Positions 13,172 through 24,759 of a DNA stretch of 64,000 nucleotides are shown piece by piece. Under the pieces are notes generated by a model. It made no database searches and had not been told where the DNA came from. It was given only the letters and a program-made list of their open reading frames with translations. Made by a program: the position numbers and the translations under genes. Source of the DNA: Micropterus salmoides (lineage: Eukaryota > Chordata > Actinopteri > Centrarchiformes > Centrarchidae). The stretch spans positions 3,074,112 to 3,138,111 of the forward strand of contig NW_024044459.1 in assembly GCF_014851395.1 (NCBI RefSeq), in the 5' to 3' direction. Each line of letters starts with the position of its first letter. Positions within the stretch are counted from its first letter, which is position 1.

Positions 13172-13295
13172 TTACTTGATTACGATGTCTATGAAGATTC
13201 TCAGTCATCCAGGTCATAGTTATCCAACGAAGGTTAAAATGAAGGGCAACTGGAGTTGCCCTTCATTTTAACCTTCGTTGGATTACTTGATTACG
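13172..13295. mobile_element. Mini Penelope-derived insert ending in a perfect hairpin, with 13-bp TSD
   Basis: A 98-bp insert (13,185-13,282) is flanked by exact 13-bp copies of ttacttgattacg (13,172-13,184 and 13,283-13,295). The insert starts with atgtctatgaagattctcag and ends in a perfect palindrome: a 29-bp arm at 13,223-13,251, two bases, and its exact reverse complement at 13,254-13,282. The same 5' sequence recurs at 47,119 and 53,829. At 53,829 it is the inverted terminal segment of a larger fragment with Penelope-like coding sequence. Target-site duplications of this length fit endonuclease-primed retrotransposition. Confidence 0.75.
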
Positions 13296-13789
13296 TTTAC
13301 CTCTATTTGATTAGTTATATTACCATGTTGTTGCTATCTGTTGTTATTATTGCTGAAAAGAATCTAAATAAGTTACTTTTGCAGTGTTTTAATTTTCAGC
13401 AAAGTTAAGGACACTCCTTCATTTTATGTGTAACCAATGCTTGTTCACAATACTTTCTCACACAATTCTTTTAGAAATGATGATAAAGAAATGTCATACT
13501 ATACGCTATTAATTGCCAGCTTGAATTTAAGGCTAAATAACAAAATTTTCCAGCTCCTGAGAAGATTGTTTTTGGATTAATCTAAGCTGTCGTCATGTAA
13601 CCTGAGCTCCCCCAAGTGGACGAAATAAGCATTACATGGCATCATTCTGAAATGCTAACCTTTTAAGGTCTGATTACTGACAATTGCTTTCCTGTTACCA
13701 AATGCTTAAACTTAGAACGGTACAACTGTTTGACCATTGAGGTTTGATTGTGGGAAGGTATTTGATTATAATACATGGAAACAGATTTT

Positions 13790-14715
13790 CTTTTATAGAC
13801 ATATTAAAAGTTTAGAAAGACAGTACCTCAGGAAACCGGAAACAGCCCGCCCTGCGGGAAACGAAGGACTGCCCTCTGGGGTACCATGCCCCAGACAACA
13901 AAAGAGCGACACATGACGTTGTTTGTTCTCTTCCTCTCTGCTCTCTGGACGCTTCCCTCTTGTCTGCCGGTTTGTTCCGGGCTCTTCAATGGCGCTTCGG
14001 TACGTGCCCGGCGTGCCCCTCTCCCGGCAACGCCCTAAGAATTCGACCAGCGCAACAAAGTCTTTGTTTCGCTTGAAGCTACACACGCGAAGTGCCGCGA
14101 CTTCAGTTTCACTCAGTTCCAGCATCTTTACTTGTTTTATTTTCTTTCTTTTGTTTTGTTAAAAGTTATCAGTCCGTTAAGTTACACTAGCTTAAATCAA
14201 GAACGACCAAGTTCTTTTTAAGCTTTATTCATCGAGCTCACTTCACCGAGGTCAGACCCAGCCACGTGGTCTCGCCAGCGGCAACAAAGGACACCTGAAG
14301 AACAGCCGAATTGCCAGACAGAGGATGGCCAACCCTTGAGGGTTTTTCTTCAATCAGACACGGAGAACCCCAGAGAATTCCCTAGCAAAAAGCCAGGAAT
14401 CGGGCAGCTAGCGTGGGACCCGTGCAACAGGCCAAGGCAGGCCGCCTTTTCTCTGATGTATTTAACCACCTTTTTATATCACCTTAGTTAGTTAATAAAT
14501 TCACTGTAATCAAGGAATTGTGTGTTGCCTATTTCCCTGGCAACACACAATTCCCTGCCAAGAGAATTTACCCTTTAGATATGAGACTGACTGATTGATT
14601 TAAGATAATTGAGCGATTATTAACTAACTGATCACTGGTGAATAATTGTATAATTATTAAAAGCTACCTAGAGGTCCGGTGACTCTAGGTTAATAACAAC
14701 TCCGGTGGTGCCCCT
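13790..14715. repeat. GC-richer block of unknown origin, possibly LTR-like
   Basis: This stretch differs in composition from its AT-rich surroundings (GC-rich between 13,830 and 14,460). It holds a polyadenylation-like aataaa near 14,494 and a 16-bp perfect hairpin at 14,514-14,529/14,539-14,554. The order, GC-rich leader then aataaa then stem, would fit a solitary long terminal repeat. I saw no TG...CA ends, no duplication and no second copy, so the identity is open. Confidence 0.3.
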
Positions 14716-14823
14716 GCGAAAAGAGAGCTTTTTCTGGATTAATAATTTCTGAATATTAAAATTCATAATTGGGTATTAATTCTCATAAATTTATTAAAAT
14801 TCATACGTAGTTTAGACATGCTA

Positions 14824-15485
14824 CAACAGAGAACAACCTACTGCTCAACTTCACCAAAACCAAGGAACTGATTGTTGATTTCTGGAAAAAAGGAGATAAA
14901 GACACACACTTCTGTCTACATCAGTGGAGCTGAGGTGGAGCAGGTGAACAGTATCAGGTTCCTTGGAATCAGCATCACGAACCTGACATGGTCATCTCAC
15001 ATCTCCACACTGGTGAAGAAAGAAAGGAAGCTTGATGACTAAATTCCGTGCCAAGTCTTTGTCAGTTTTCACAGAGGAGCAATAGAAAGCATCCTGACTG
15101 ATAACATCACTAACTGGCATGGGATGTGCACGGCCCAGGACCAGAAGACTCATTGGTACCCATCTCCCGATAATCAGTGATATTGGTGAAGGGAGGTACC
15201 CATGCGGAGCCCAAAGGATACTGAAGAACAGTACCAACTCTGTTCACCCTGCTGCCTTCTGGGAAGATATATATAAATTTCTGCTGCTGCACCACCAGAC
15301 TGCAGCGCAGCTTTTTCCCCCAAGCTATCAGACTTTTACACTCAAATTCATCCTCAGCACTGCTTCATAGATTTTTATAGTTGCTTCTGTTTTAAATGTA
15401 TATTGTTTGCTACGTAGCAGAAGGGAGTTACAAACTCAATTTCACTATATAACCTCTTATATTGTGACAAAATAAATCTACCTAC
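14824..15485 (+). mobile_element. CR1/Rex1-like LINE 3' end
   Basis: Decayed frames read NFTKTKELIVDFWKKG, RFLGISITNLTWSSHI and FHRGAIESILTDNITNWHG, the region after the YADD box in fish CR1/Rex1-type LINEs. The 3' untranslated end contains tatataacctcttatattg followed by aataaatctacctaccta. The same 3' tail recurs at 55,556-55,683, and the same coding family at 58,125-58,610. The copy is 5'-truncated and full of stops. Confidence 0.7.
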
Positions 15486-15489
15486 CTAT

Positions 15490-17415
15490 ATACTGTATTT
15501 ATATTGAACCAAAACAAAGACACCTTATTCTTGAGATTTTGTATAAAGTTACTGAAAATGATATATTTTCACAATTGAACGGTACCATAGTAAGCTGTGT
15601 GTGGCACTGGGAAGGGCAGGCTGTATTGTAGGAACGAGCCACTGCAGAGATCCAACAGCAGTTGCTTTGATCTAGCCAGCTATAAAGAGGAGTACTGAAG
15701 TGAATATATTCCCTCTGTGTTCAGCTCAATACACTATTGATCTGGGTGGGAGCATGGGGAGGCAGATATGCTCTTATTACCAACTCCCTACATCTTACTG
15801 GAACATGGTAGAGGTCTGGCCTGGCCTACGGGACCTAAATCCAGGCTCTTCGTTCATGCAGCCCACCACATGATCTGATTAGCAGCTCATGAAAGATGAA
15901 GACCATGTCCTGAGAGAAAACACGTGCAATGCGCACCAGGATCAATTGATGGCATGTTCAAAATGGTAATGGTGTAAGGATGAGATGCCCCCTGAACTGC
16001 CTGACACATTAGTAATATGCATTATTCACATTTAGCCCTTACTGTGTATAACTGTTAACACTATAAATTTTTTTCAGGGCAGTTTTTCATTTTTCATATC
16101 AAAATCGCGATTCAAAAGGGCAATTTTTAAATCAGAAGAATCTCATTTCACAATTAACAGTGTCTTAGTAAAGATTAAGCCAGCAAATGTGAATTTCACT
16201 GGCTATAATAAAAACTATTGCTGATAAATCTTCTCAGCTTCAGTTAATAACAATTTGGTGAATTAGAGGAACAATAAAATTAAACTCTTGGTTTGTGTGT
16301 CCTTAATATGTTTTTTTGTATGGCAGTGTCTGTGCCATTTATTCTTGGCAAAAGACAGTTTTGTTGAAGAAGAAACACTCAAAAAAGAGTGTCATGTCTT
16401 TTTTCACATAAACAATTGGAAGCTTACTGTAGTTCAACAATGGGCTTGAGCCAGGTTTATTCACACCTTTCTCTCTGGTCCAGCCCCCCCCCCCCTTCTC
16501 ATCTCATTCATCAAATGCATGTGTTCGGCTCTTCTATTGCAGCTCTTCCCTTTTCCTCATTCTTTGTCTTGCTCGTCCCATAGGCACTGACTGACACCCC
16601 AATTCCACGCATTACATACCTGGCCAAAGTTATGCTGTAATTAACACATAACCCCACTTTCAAGTTTTGTTTAATAGTATGTAGACCACAAATATAGGCC
16701 TGTAGTTTAATTTATAGAAAATATTTACAATTGCACTTAACTGGGGGTTTGTTTAAAACTTAGTCTTTTGTGTCCGTTTCTTAAAATCCATGCAAGTGGG
16801 AAATGTTGCCCACTCACCCCGACTCTGGCACGACGGCACTCTCCACCAGATATTATTTTATAGTAGAAAAGTTACATAATGTTGCTCTGTCACTTGCTGC
16901 TAGCTATAAATTTCGATTGCATGCAAGCAAACTCATTAAATAACACACTTGGACGACAGAAATGTTACTGTGAGTGCTCTTGCATCAGTTGCTGTCTAGC
17001 TTGCCATCTGGTATCTTGCTCAGTCAGGCTCTCTTTTCCTCTTCCTCGCTTTCTCAGACAATGTCTTCTTCTTTGTAGTCTCGGCCATGATATCCATACT
17101 GAGAATACTGAGTGAGCTTCTTCCAAAGAACTCACATTGTACGTTATATACTTTTTGCCTCTTCTTATAGCTAGCTTGCTGAAGAGTTGTGTTGGTGTGC
17201 GATGCGGTGACATAAAGCATTACGCTGTTATCGTGATAGAGTCCATGCACGGGATTCCACGGGGCCGGAGTCTGGAGTGGCAATGAGATGCCATTCACCC
17301 TATAACAAGTCAGTATACCATCAAAATTATTCTGAAGCTGCTATTTTAAGAATTACTACATAATGTTGCTTTAACTTGATCTTACAATGTAGCAATAACA
17401 AATATTAATAAATGT
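15490..17415. other. No gene seen; unassigned intronic sequence
   Basis: Neither strand shows a recognisable exon. A poly-C run at 16,483-16,495 and several AT-rich stretches are the only marked features. Open frames of 60-90 codons lack family resemblance. Confidence 0.4.
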
Positions 17416-17416
17416 T

Positions 17417-18035
17417 AATGGTCCGTATTTGTATAGCGCCTTTCTAGTCTTTTCGACCACTCAAAGCGCTTTTACACTAACTTGCATTCACCATTCACAC
17501 ACATTCATACACTGAGTGCTGCTAAGGGCTCAAACAGAAACTAACATTCACACTAGGGGTGGGAATCACCAGAGGCCCTACGATACGATATTATCACGAT
17601 ACTTTTGTTGCGATTCAATTTTATTGCGATTTTAAATATTTTGAGATATATTACAATTAATTAGCTTTTTTCCAACTTCAAATAAGGTCCCCGAAGTAAA
17701 ACTTTGTCGGTTTATCTAAAAGTATCACTTTTTCAGTCCTCTATATGGTTCTGTTGAGTTTTCTAGTGGACTGACAGAGCAATAGATTGTTATTTCAGTA
17801 TCAAAAAGTTAAAACTCATGTGCAATTTATATAATAAAAGATTGATACTTGGCGTCCGTGTATCGATACAGTATTGCCATGACAAATATCACAATACTGT
17901 ATCGACCCACACACATTCATACGGGGTTCAGTATCTTGCCCAAGGACACTTCGACATACAGTCTGAAGGAGATGGGGATTGAACCGCCAACCTTCTGATT
18001 AACGGGTAAACCGCCCTACCTCCTGAGCCATGGCT
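17417..18035 (-). mobile_element. tRNA-derived SINE interrupted by a short nested repeat
   Basis: On the minus strand this matches the SINE at 56,616-56,902. The promoter end is at 17,960-18,035 (ggctcaggaggtagggcgg and ggttcaatcccca), and the tail with aaagcgctttgagtggtcg is at 17,430-17,475. Between them, 17,553-17,908 is unrelated sequence rich in cgatac motifs, starting aggggtgggaatcacc. This looks like a separate non-autonomous repeat inserted into the SINE. Confidence 0.7.
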
Positions 18036-20235
18036 GCCCAATATACTGATGGAAATGATTACCAAGCAAAGACCAAAGTTGTAATAAAACAGAATTACCA
18101 TTTAAAGGAAAAAACCCAGCCACAGCCACTGGCAACACAACGCATATTAAGTCTACCGGTTCGGGAGCGGGGCGCTGGAGCGTTCAGGGCGAAGGAGAGG
18201 AGGTTGGTGATCATTCCCTCTGGTTGGATGAAGCCCGACGCAGACCACAGCGGTTGCAAACAACAGGTGCACATGTACAGCAGCCAGTTAGTTTGAAAAC
18301 CATTAGGGATACAACACCGTAACACCATAGATAGAACAAAACGCAGCTGCTTTGTTTTTCCGTTTTGGTTTTAAAACGGATTTGGTTTTGAAATGAAATA
18401 ACCAAAGAACGAACCATACACAGATTGCGACATCATGGTTGCTCTGAGGTAAACATAATGTAATCGACCGTACAGTTCAGCGCTAGCTGTAACCAACATG
18501 ACATTCAAAGGTTTTAAACATTTCCACGGTAACAGAGCTCCACCAATCAAGAGAAGTCGCTGCTACACATCAGGATTGTGGGTAGTGTAGTACTTCTCCG
18601 TGACATTGCAATTAAAACGTATTTTAAAACAAGGCTGACATACGGACCATATACTGTTGTATATGTGTCTCGTGGCGAGTTTATATCGGATGGTTACAAA
18701 ATTATGGCTCAAAATCTCAATACAGAACATAAATGGGATTTTTACTTCCGGAACCTCACTGTTCAGCTCTATTGCATAATCTGTGAGGTTTGTATATTAA
18801 ATTTTATTGTGACCGAGTTGTGAAAATGAAGCTATTATATAGGCCATTTCTCTATGTAAAATGTAGTTTGGCCACCCGTGGTCTAACACAACCTCTGAGC
18901 TGGAGAAAGTAAATTCCCCTAAAACCACAACTTGTCATTTTTACACTTCTGTTTGAGTACGGATTATGCAGTAACTTTTTTTTTGGCTTTACAGCTGAAA
19001 CATCACTGAATGATGTCTGTTGGATTTTGATTTAAAGGGCTAAGTGATATTCTGTCTTATGAAAGTGTAATAAAAGTGTGAGAGGGGATAATTTTAAAAT
19101 ACAAAAATTAATTATGGTACACATGGTATAAAAAGGTACACATGTAGATATGTGCATGTGATCAGGATGGTATCACCTCGCATCATTTTGAGATGGGAAA
19201 ATCCCTGTTATACACTCATGTTAAAAGTAGGCCTGTCCAAATGAGCTGAATGCAAGGAATAATCATTCACTGAGACACTGCCTAATTGCTATGAGCTTCA
19301 CGGCACATCCTGCAGGAAATGGACATCATCATGTGATGTAGGTTTAAGCATTCAGCTGCATGAGTTTTACATTAGCAATACCGTGTGTCCCTGACAACAT
19401 GGCTCAGCCCATCAGTGAGCCTGGCACTAATCAGATCCTTAGACCACTACTATAATGGCTTCTATCCGCCACCCGGCCCTTCAATTATGGTTATCATGTC
19501 AGCCTGTTCAGCTCCAATTCAATCAGGCCTGCTTCAGCCGCACCCATCCACACACAGGCCCCTGGTTGCATACAGTCCCTGACAACCTGTCAATAACCCT
19601 AACCTCTACACTCAACACGCTGAGCTAAAATCAGATTCTGCAGACATGCACATATACCCACACACAGGTCATACATAGTTACACAAACACTAGGAAGCTG
19701 TGTGTGGAAGTATTTTGGGTTCCACGCCATAGGCAAAATCACAAAAAAAGCTGTTTTGCTGACTATGTAAAAAGTAGCTGTCTTACCTACAACCACAACA
19801 AATCTGAGGACTCACCTGCGATTTGTCAGAAAAGAACAAATCTTCATACAGATAACATTACATCGCAAACAAAGGACGTTTTCCAGGCTCTACAAAAACA
19901 AACAAAGATTCTCTTTCTAAAACACAATCCAAGTCTTTTATTCAGTGAGAACTCATTAATAAAGGATATTTTACATATCTAAGTGTAGCCCTTAAATAAC
20001 ATCCCTCCAGTACATACGTTTAGTAAACTTATGTACTGATCTCAGCTCTCTCAGTTGAAACATAATGACTATTTGTATTTTGTTTCCCTTTACCACACCT
20101 AACATCAATGCCGACCAGTTCCACAGCATGAAAAAAGGCTCGTGTTATACTATCTTTTCCTTATGTCTATACCTATATGCCGATTCAAAACCTGGGTGAT
20201 GGAGCTTGGTCAGCCCTCAAGATGACATAGGAAAG
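18036..20235. other. No gene seen; unassigned sequence
   Basis: A GC-richer patch at 18,120-18,260 and a moderately GC-rich stretch at 18,540-18,760 look like fragments of dispersed repeats, but no ends or coding motifs could be identified. The frame 19,704-19,982 is open for 92 codons without recognisable content. Confidence 0.35.
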
Positions 20236-21090
20236 GGGTCTGAATATTTCACTAGATGATGAGGAGTGGAATAGAATTTGTAGGAATATTAAAACTATGT
20301 CACCTGATGCGAGGATGTGCCTCATCCAGTTTAAGATTAAGCATAGCTCTTATTGGACTCCCTCCAGATTGTTTAGACTTTGATGAAGAGACAGACCAAA
20401 TTGTTGGAGATGTAACACAGAGGAAGGCACCTTACTTCATGTACTATGGTCCTGTGACAAGGCCCAGTAATTTTGGACCAGAATACATGATAACCTGTGT
20501 CTAAAGGCCTGACCGGAAAATGGCACAAAAAGCTGAATTGCGGGGACCCTGGTTCCATTCAGCCCAAGACTATTTGTTTGATGACTCAGTCCTAATGGGG
20601 ATAGATAAACACACTAGAAGCTGGTTCAGATTATTCTGAGCGGGTGGAGGATGCAGGGGTACCCTCAATCCAAGAGTGGGCTTTTGAGATGGCCTAGAGT
20701 GGCAGCATTTGAAAAAATGTAATTTAAACGTTTTACAAGAGTGTAGTCTACATCAGAAAATGGGGAAAGTGCTTTCTGGAGGGTTCATAAGAGATATGAT
20801 GTGGAGACTATATATTATGTAGTCATTGTATTATCTCATGTATAAGATATGTATATTTGGTTTAGAGTTTGTTGTCTATTTGGTCTTCATTTTTATTACC
20901 GTCTTTATTATTATGGTATTTCGTTGTGTTTTAAATTTTGTGGGAGGATGTGTCCATAAGCAGACAACACAGGTCTTTTGCATATGTGGTGACAATGAGT
21001 GAGGGGGCGTTCAGTCAGCGTGGGGTTGTATGTTGTAACTGTAGGTTTTCATTTAGTTAAATCAATAAATTTAATCACAAAAAAAACCAA
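20236..21090 (+). mobile_element. L1/Tx1-type LINE 3' end
   Basis: Across frames the plus strand reads EWNRICRNIKTMSP, then RMCLIQFKIKHS.YWTPSRL, then EEGTLLHVLWSCDKAQ, and later PSIQEWAFEMA. This is the C-terminal zinc-knuckle-like region of vertebrate L1/Tx1-type LINEs. The 3' end carries aatcaataaatttaatcac followed by an A-rich tail (21,062-21,100). Only the last part of ORF2 remains and it is frameshifted. Confidence 0.65.
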
Positions 21091-21126
21091 CAAAAAAAAC
21101 AGGTCACAAATATATGTTTCATTTTT

Positions 21127-21574
21127 AAAGAGGTGGTATCATGCTCCTTTTCAGGTTCAAAATCATATTTAGGGGTTGTACCAGAACAGGTTTACATGGT
21201 TTAATTTTCCAAAAAACACCATATTTTTGTCATACTGCACATTGCTGCAGATCTAAATGATCTTTGTTGGGAGTTACACAAGCGCAGTTCCTAGTTAAGG
21301 ACTACTAGCCAATCAGAAGCAGAGAAGGGCGGGACAGCGAGAAGCCGGTAAACAGGGTTTCGTTTCAGCTGTATATGTTGCCGACCAGCTTGGCAACATA
21401 GACTGGAGCAAGAGTTTCAGAGTGGTGAGTTATTAATCTGTAACAAATGTATCTTTCATCCATAAAGTTTTAACTGAGCTCTGTCTCTACATCACAGGAA
21501 CAACTCTGTCCATTGACTGCCTGGAGGGTAGCTAGTGTTTGGGAAAAAGCCAAAAAGCACAATCCCACCTCTTT
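21127..21574. repeat. Dispersed repeat family 1, copy A, with 10-bp terminal inverted repeats
   Basis: The element starts aaagaggtgg (21,127-21,136) and ends ccacctcttt (21,565-21,574), exact inverted copies. Internally it shares long blocks with copies B (27,788-28,690) and C (48,652-49,395), including ttaggggttgtaccagaaca, ctagccaatcagaagcagag and tggcaacatagactggagca. It carries no coding capacity and is best read as a non-autonomous DNA transposon. Copy A lacks about 250 bases present near the right ends of B and C. Confidence 0.7.
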
Positions 21575-22124
21575 AAATTTTATTTAGTAAATTCCTAACA
21601 CTTGGTCACCGTACTCCAACTAGAAGAAATGTGTTTGCTGGGAACTATACAGCAGCAGATTAATCCACATTTGGTGCTCTGGTGAGTATTTGGGGCAGCA
21701 GGACAGAGTATGTGGGACTGAGTCAAAATAAAGGAGTGTGTGTTAATGGCAATGAAGGAACGCGGTAACCAATGCAATGGTATGGCTCATTCATGTGTTT
21801 AATAGTTTTTGGACAACAATGGAGCTGTGTGGTCCAGAGAAAGATGTTATCAGGCTTTGGATACACACACAATACTTGTTAGTAGGATCCATTCATTGCT
21901 GGTTTGGTCTTTTGATGAGATTTGTTGACGATGAGAAAAATAAAAGAATTTCACTAGTCTTACACTTTATGGTAGGTAATCCATTACATGTCGATAATTG
22001 CATAGTAATACAGCTTTAAAGTGCAGCCTGATTTGAAAAGTCTAAAAGCTCGCATTTGTAATGGATTACTTCAAACAAGTTACAAATCTGCAAGGTTATT
22101 TTCACACAAGTGAAATGTAACTGG

Positions 22125-22262
22125 AATGTACTTATATACCGCCTTTCTGGTTTTTACAATAAATAACACATTCACCCATTCATACACATTCATACACTGA
22201 TGGCACCGCCATCAAGAGCCATCTGAGGTTCAGTAACTTGCTCAAGGAGAAGGACACTTGGT
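22125..22262 (-). mobile_element. SINE tail fragment
   Basis: This stretch holds the 3' half of the tRNA-derived SINE seen in full at 56,616-56,902, in reverse: a tataccgcctttctggt box, attcatacacattcataca and gttcagtaacttgctcaagg. The tRNA-like promoter part is absent; a different SINE-like unit begins at 22,262. Confidence 0.55.
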
Positions 22263-22440
22263 TTGGGAACCGGAGGGTGGCCTGTTCAAGTCCAGCATGG
22301 ACCCTTCATACAGTGTGTGGACTAGTAGCCGGTTACTGCCAAAGGTACCCTGAACCCCTAACTGCTTTGGGATCCTGACTGCATGGCTCACTCAATTATT
22401 TCTTCATATGAAATGAATGTGTGTAGGTCCTGTTTGTGCA
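22263..22440 (+). mobile_element. tRNA-derived SINE-like unit
   Basis: The unit contains gttcaagtccag, a good match to a pol III B box, about 15 bases after gaaccggagggtgg, followed by an unrelated body ending near ctgcatggctcactcaatt. It directly abuts the SINE tail at 22,262, suggesting insertion or template switching. Only one copy is in the window. Confidence 0.45.
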
Positions 22441-22519
22441 TGTGTGTCTAGTTTGGACCTATGTGTTATATAATAATAACAATATCATAGTGGATAAATT
22501 GAATTTCCCTAAGTATGTC

Positions 22520-22606
22520 TTGGCATTCCCAGGCGGCCCAACTACGCCCTACCCACTTTGCTTCCGAGATCAGACGAGACCGGGAGTGCTCAAGGAGGTA
22601 TGGCTG
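22520..22606 (-). pseudogene. 5S rRNA-like remnant (pseudogene or 5S-derived SINE head)
   Basis: On the minus strand the sequence reads cagccatacctccttgagc, then ggtctcgtctgatctcggaa and gcaaagtgggtagggcg, ending cgcctgggaatgccaa. These blocks follow the order of vertebrate 5S rRNA (GCCATACC, GATCTCGTC-GATCTCGGAAGC, GCCTGGGAATACC). The segment with TTAGTACTTGGATGGGAGACC, which carries the internal control C box, is missing. It therefore cannot be a normal 5S gene. It is either a retro-pseudogene or the head of a 5S-derived SINE. Confidence 0.7.
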
Positions 22607-23704
22607 AAATGAATGGAAACCAAACCTATTGTTGTCCGAAGGGTAGAAAAAAAACAGGAGATAAAACATCCCAAAACACTGGTCCTAGTATAAATCCCTA
22701 CGGATGCAGATGCAAACACAAAGAGATATCTGCATTCCGTCAAAAACAGAGTCATTCAGGTGGATATCATTTATTATATTTTCCACCGACTGCTTCCCCT
22801 TCTTTTCAGCCAACAGGCACAAAGGCCCAGACACTCCCAGTGACTACCAGTAAGAGGGGCGGAGACCCTGATAAGGGATTTGGGAATTGGGGGAGGCTCC
22901 ATTTACTGCAATGAGGTTTCTGACACAAGCCTCAATAGATGGGTCATATAAATCTGTGTATCATTATGTAAGAGAGGCTGGGCCGTTCACAACACAGCCC
23001 CCCCCAGCAGCACTATTCCCGTACTAGGTTTCTCATTCAATACCAAGGGATCCTCTCTGTTTACTCAACAATCTGAAATGATAGAGTGAAAAGCTTACAA
23101 GCGGTTTAGCAGTATTTCTATACATGCTGGGCCTTTTTACTACATAAATAACTAAATGGCAATATTGTGTAGGACGTGTATGTAGACAGTACAATCAACA
23201 GTTCAATCAAATGTGGATATACATTTATGTAAAATGTATTATTATTATTATTATTGAAATCAGTGGTTTGTTCCATCCTTAAAGCAACTGTAGCGGTATA
23301 ACGACAAAAACAACTCCATTTAACAACTGAACACTAGTGATGGGCAAACTAAGCATTATTAAGTTCTTGGGCTTTTTTCCTGCCAAAAAAAGATCTGAAG
23401 CTTTAGGACAATGAACACCCATGAATGTATAATAAATAATGCTTTACGAGCTGTTTATTTATAAAATTCTTGTTCAGAATGGTGTAGTAAATTAACATAT
23501 TATCAAGTAAATATCACAATAAAATAATTTAGAAATGTGTTGTCCAAAGAGCCTACATATCATACAGTCGGGGCTTATTGTGTGGTATAGGGCAGCGATT
23601 CCCAACCAGGGGAGTTGTACTGGTTTGTACAGATTTGAAATAAAAAATGTAGTAGATAAATTATTGAAATAGCTAAAATATATTGAAGAACAGTTGGAAT
23701 ATTA

Positions 23705-24548
23705 AAGCTGCAAGCAGCGTTGGGCGGGCCCTCACACTTGTAGCGCGTCCGGGTGTCAGCCGGCCGAGTTGCATATTCTGGAGCTCTGCCTGTGCAGCTG
23801 TGAATTTGCTACGCGGTTCCGACGCTGCATGAATGTGTTATATGTCACTTCCTGTGTCCCCTATGTGGAGCTACATAGCACTTGCCGCTATGAATATAAA
23901 TCGGTATTGGTGTGTAGATGTCTTCGGGGTGGGAGAGTTATCAAGCACGTAAAAGTTTTGTTCAGATGTGAGCATGTACACTGAAGTTACAACAACTTCC
24001 TGTGTCATGGCGAAGAGTTGATCTTTGATGCCACTCCACAGACACGCCCATTGACGAAAACTCACAGATAGCACAACATTTCATCGTCAATGCCTTTAGA
24101 AGGCACAGCAGAAATTTAGAGTCGATCGGACTAAATGCCTAGGAGGAGTTCGTTAAAGTACGGAGTGTGTAAATCATCCAAAAATGGCCGTAAAATTCAA
24201 AATGGCCAACTTCCTGTTAAGTTTAGGATGTGGGTTCTTGAGGCTTTTGTGTGTGTCTGGACATGATACATGTCCCCAGAAAATTTCGTGCATGTAGATT
24301 GAACATGGACGAGGGGCTAATTTCTTCCAATTTTCTAGGTGGCGCTAGCGAGTCATTTTGCCATGCCCATGCGCGAAACCCATAAAATATGAAATTTTTC
24401 ACCACTTCTGACATGTGTGCAAAATATGGTGAGTTTTCAAGTATGTTTAGGCCCCCAAGATTGAGCTTACTTTGCAGAAAAAAAAAAAAAAAAAAAATTC
24501 CTTATAGTTTCAATGGGGAACTTGCACGGTTAGTGCTCGGGCCCTAAA
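23705..24548 (+). repeat. Dispersed repeat family 2, full-length copy
   Basis: The element begins aaagctgcaagcagcgttgg and ends tgctcgggccctaaa, with the ends sharing a GGGCCC core. A second partial copy lies in reverse at 39,815-40,356 inside ehmt1. There is no coding sequence; an A run sits at 24,479-24,497. The two GGGCCC-bearing ends suggest a non-autonomous DNA transposon common in fish, although I saw no clean target duplication. Confidence 0.65.
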
Positions 24549-24759
24549 TAAGCAATAAGTTCTGTGTGTGCAGCAAAGCAAATCTGGTGTTTGTACTCAG
24601 CCCTGGCTCTGTAAATTAAAAACAAACTCGTGGCTCGGACCAAGGCTCACAACACTATTCTAGCAGTTGAAGCCATGATTTGTGTGTCAGTAACGTTAAG
24701 TGACTTGCCACAGACATTCAGCTTACTTTCTAGACATGCTGTTGTTGTGATGTAGTGTC

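Noticed and set aside
13223..13282. MicroRNA-like perfect hairpin
   Set aside because: Too perfect, and part of a transposon insert with target duplication; no sign of a conserved precursor.
22520..22606. Functional 5S rRNA gene
   Set aside because: Internal promoter C-box region is missing and the sequence is divergent.
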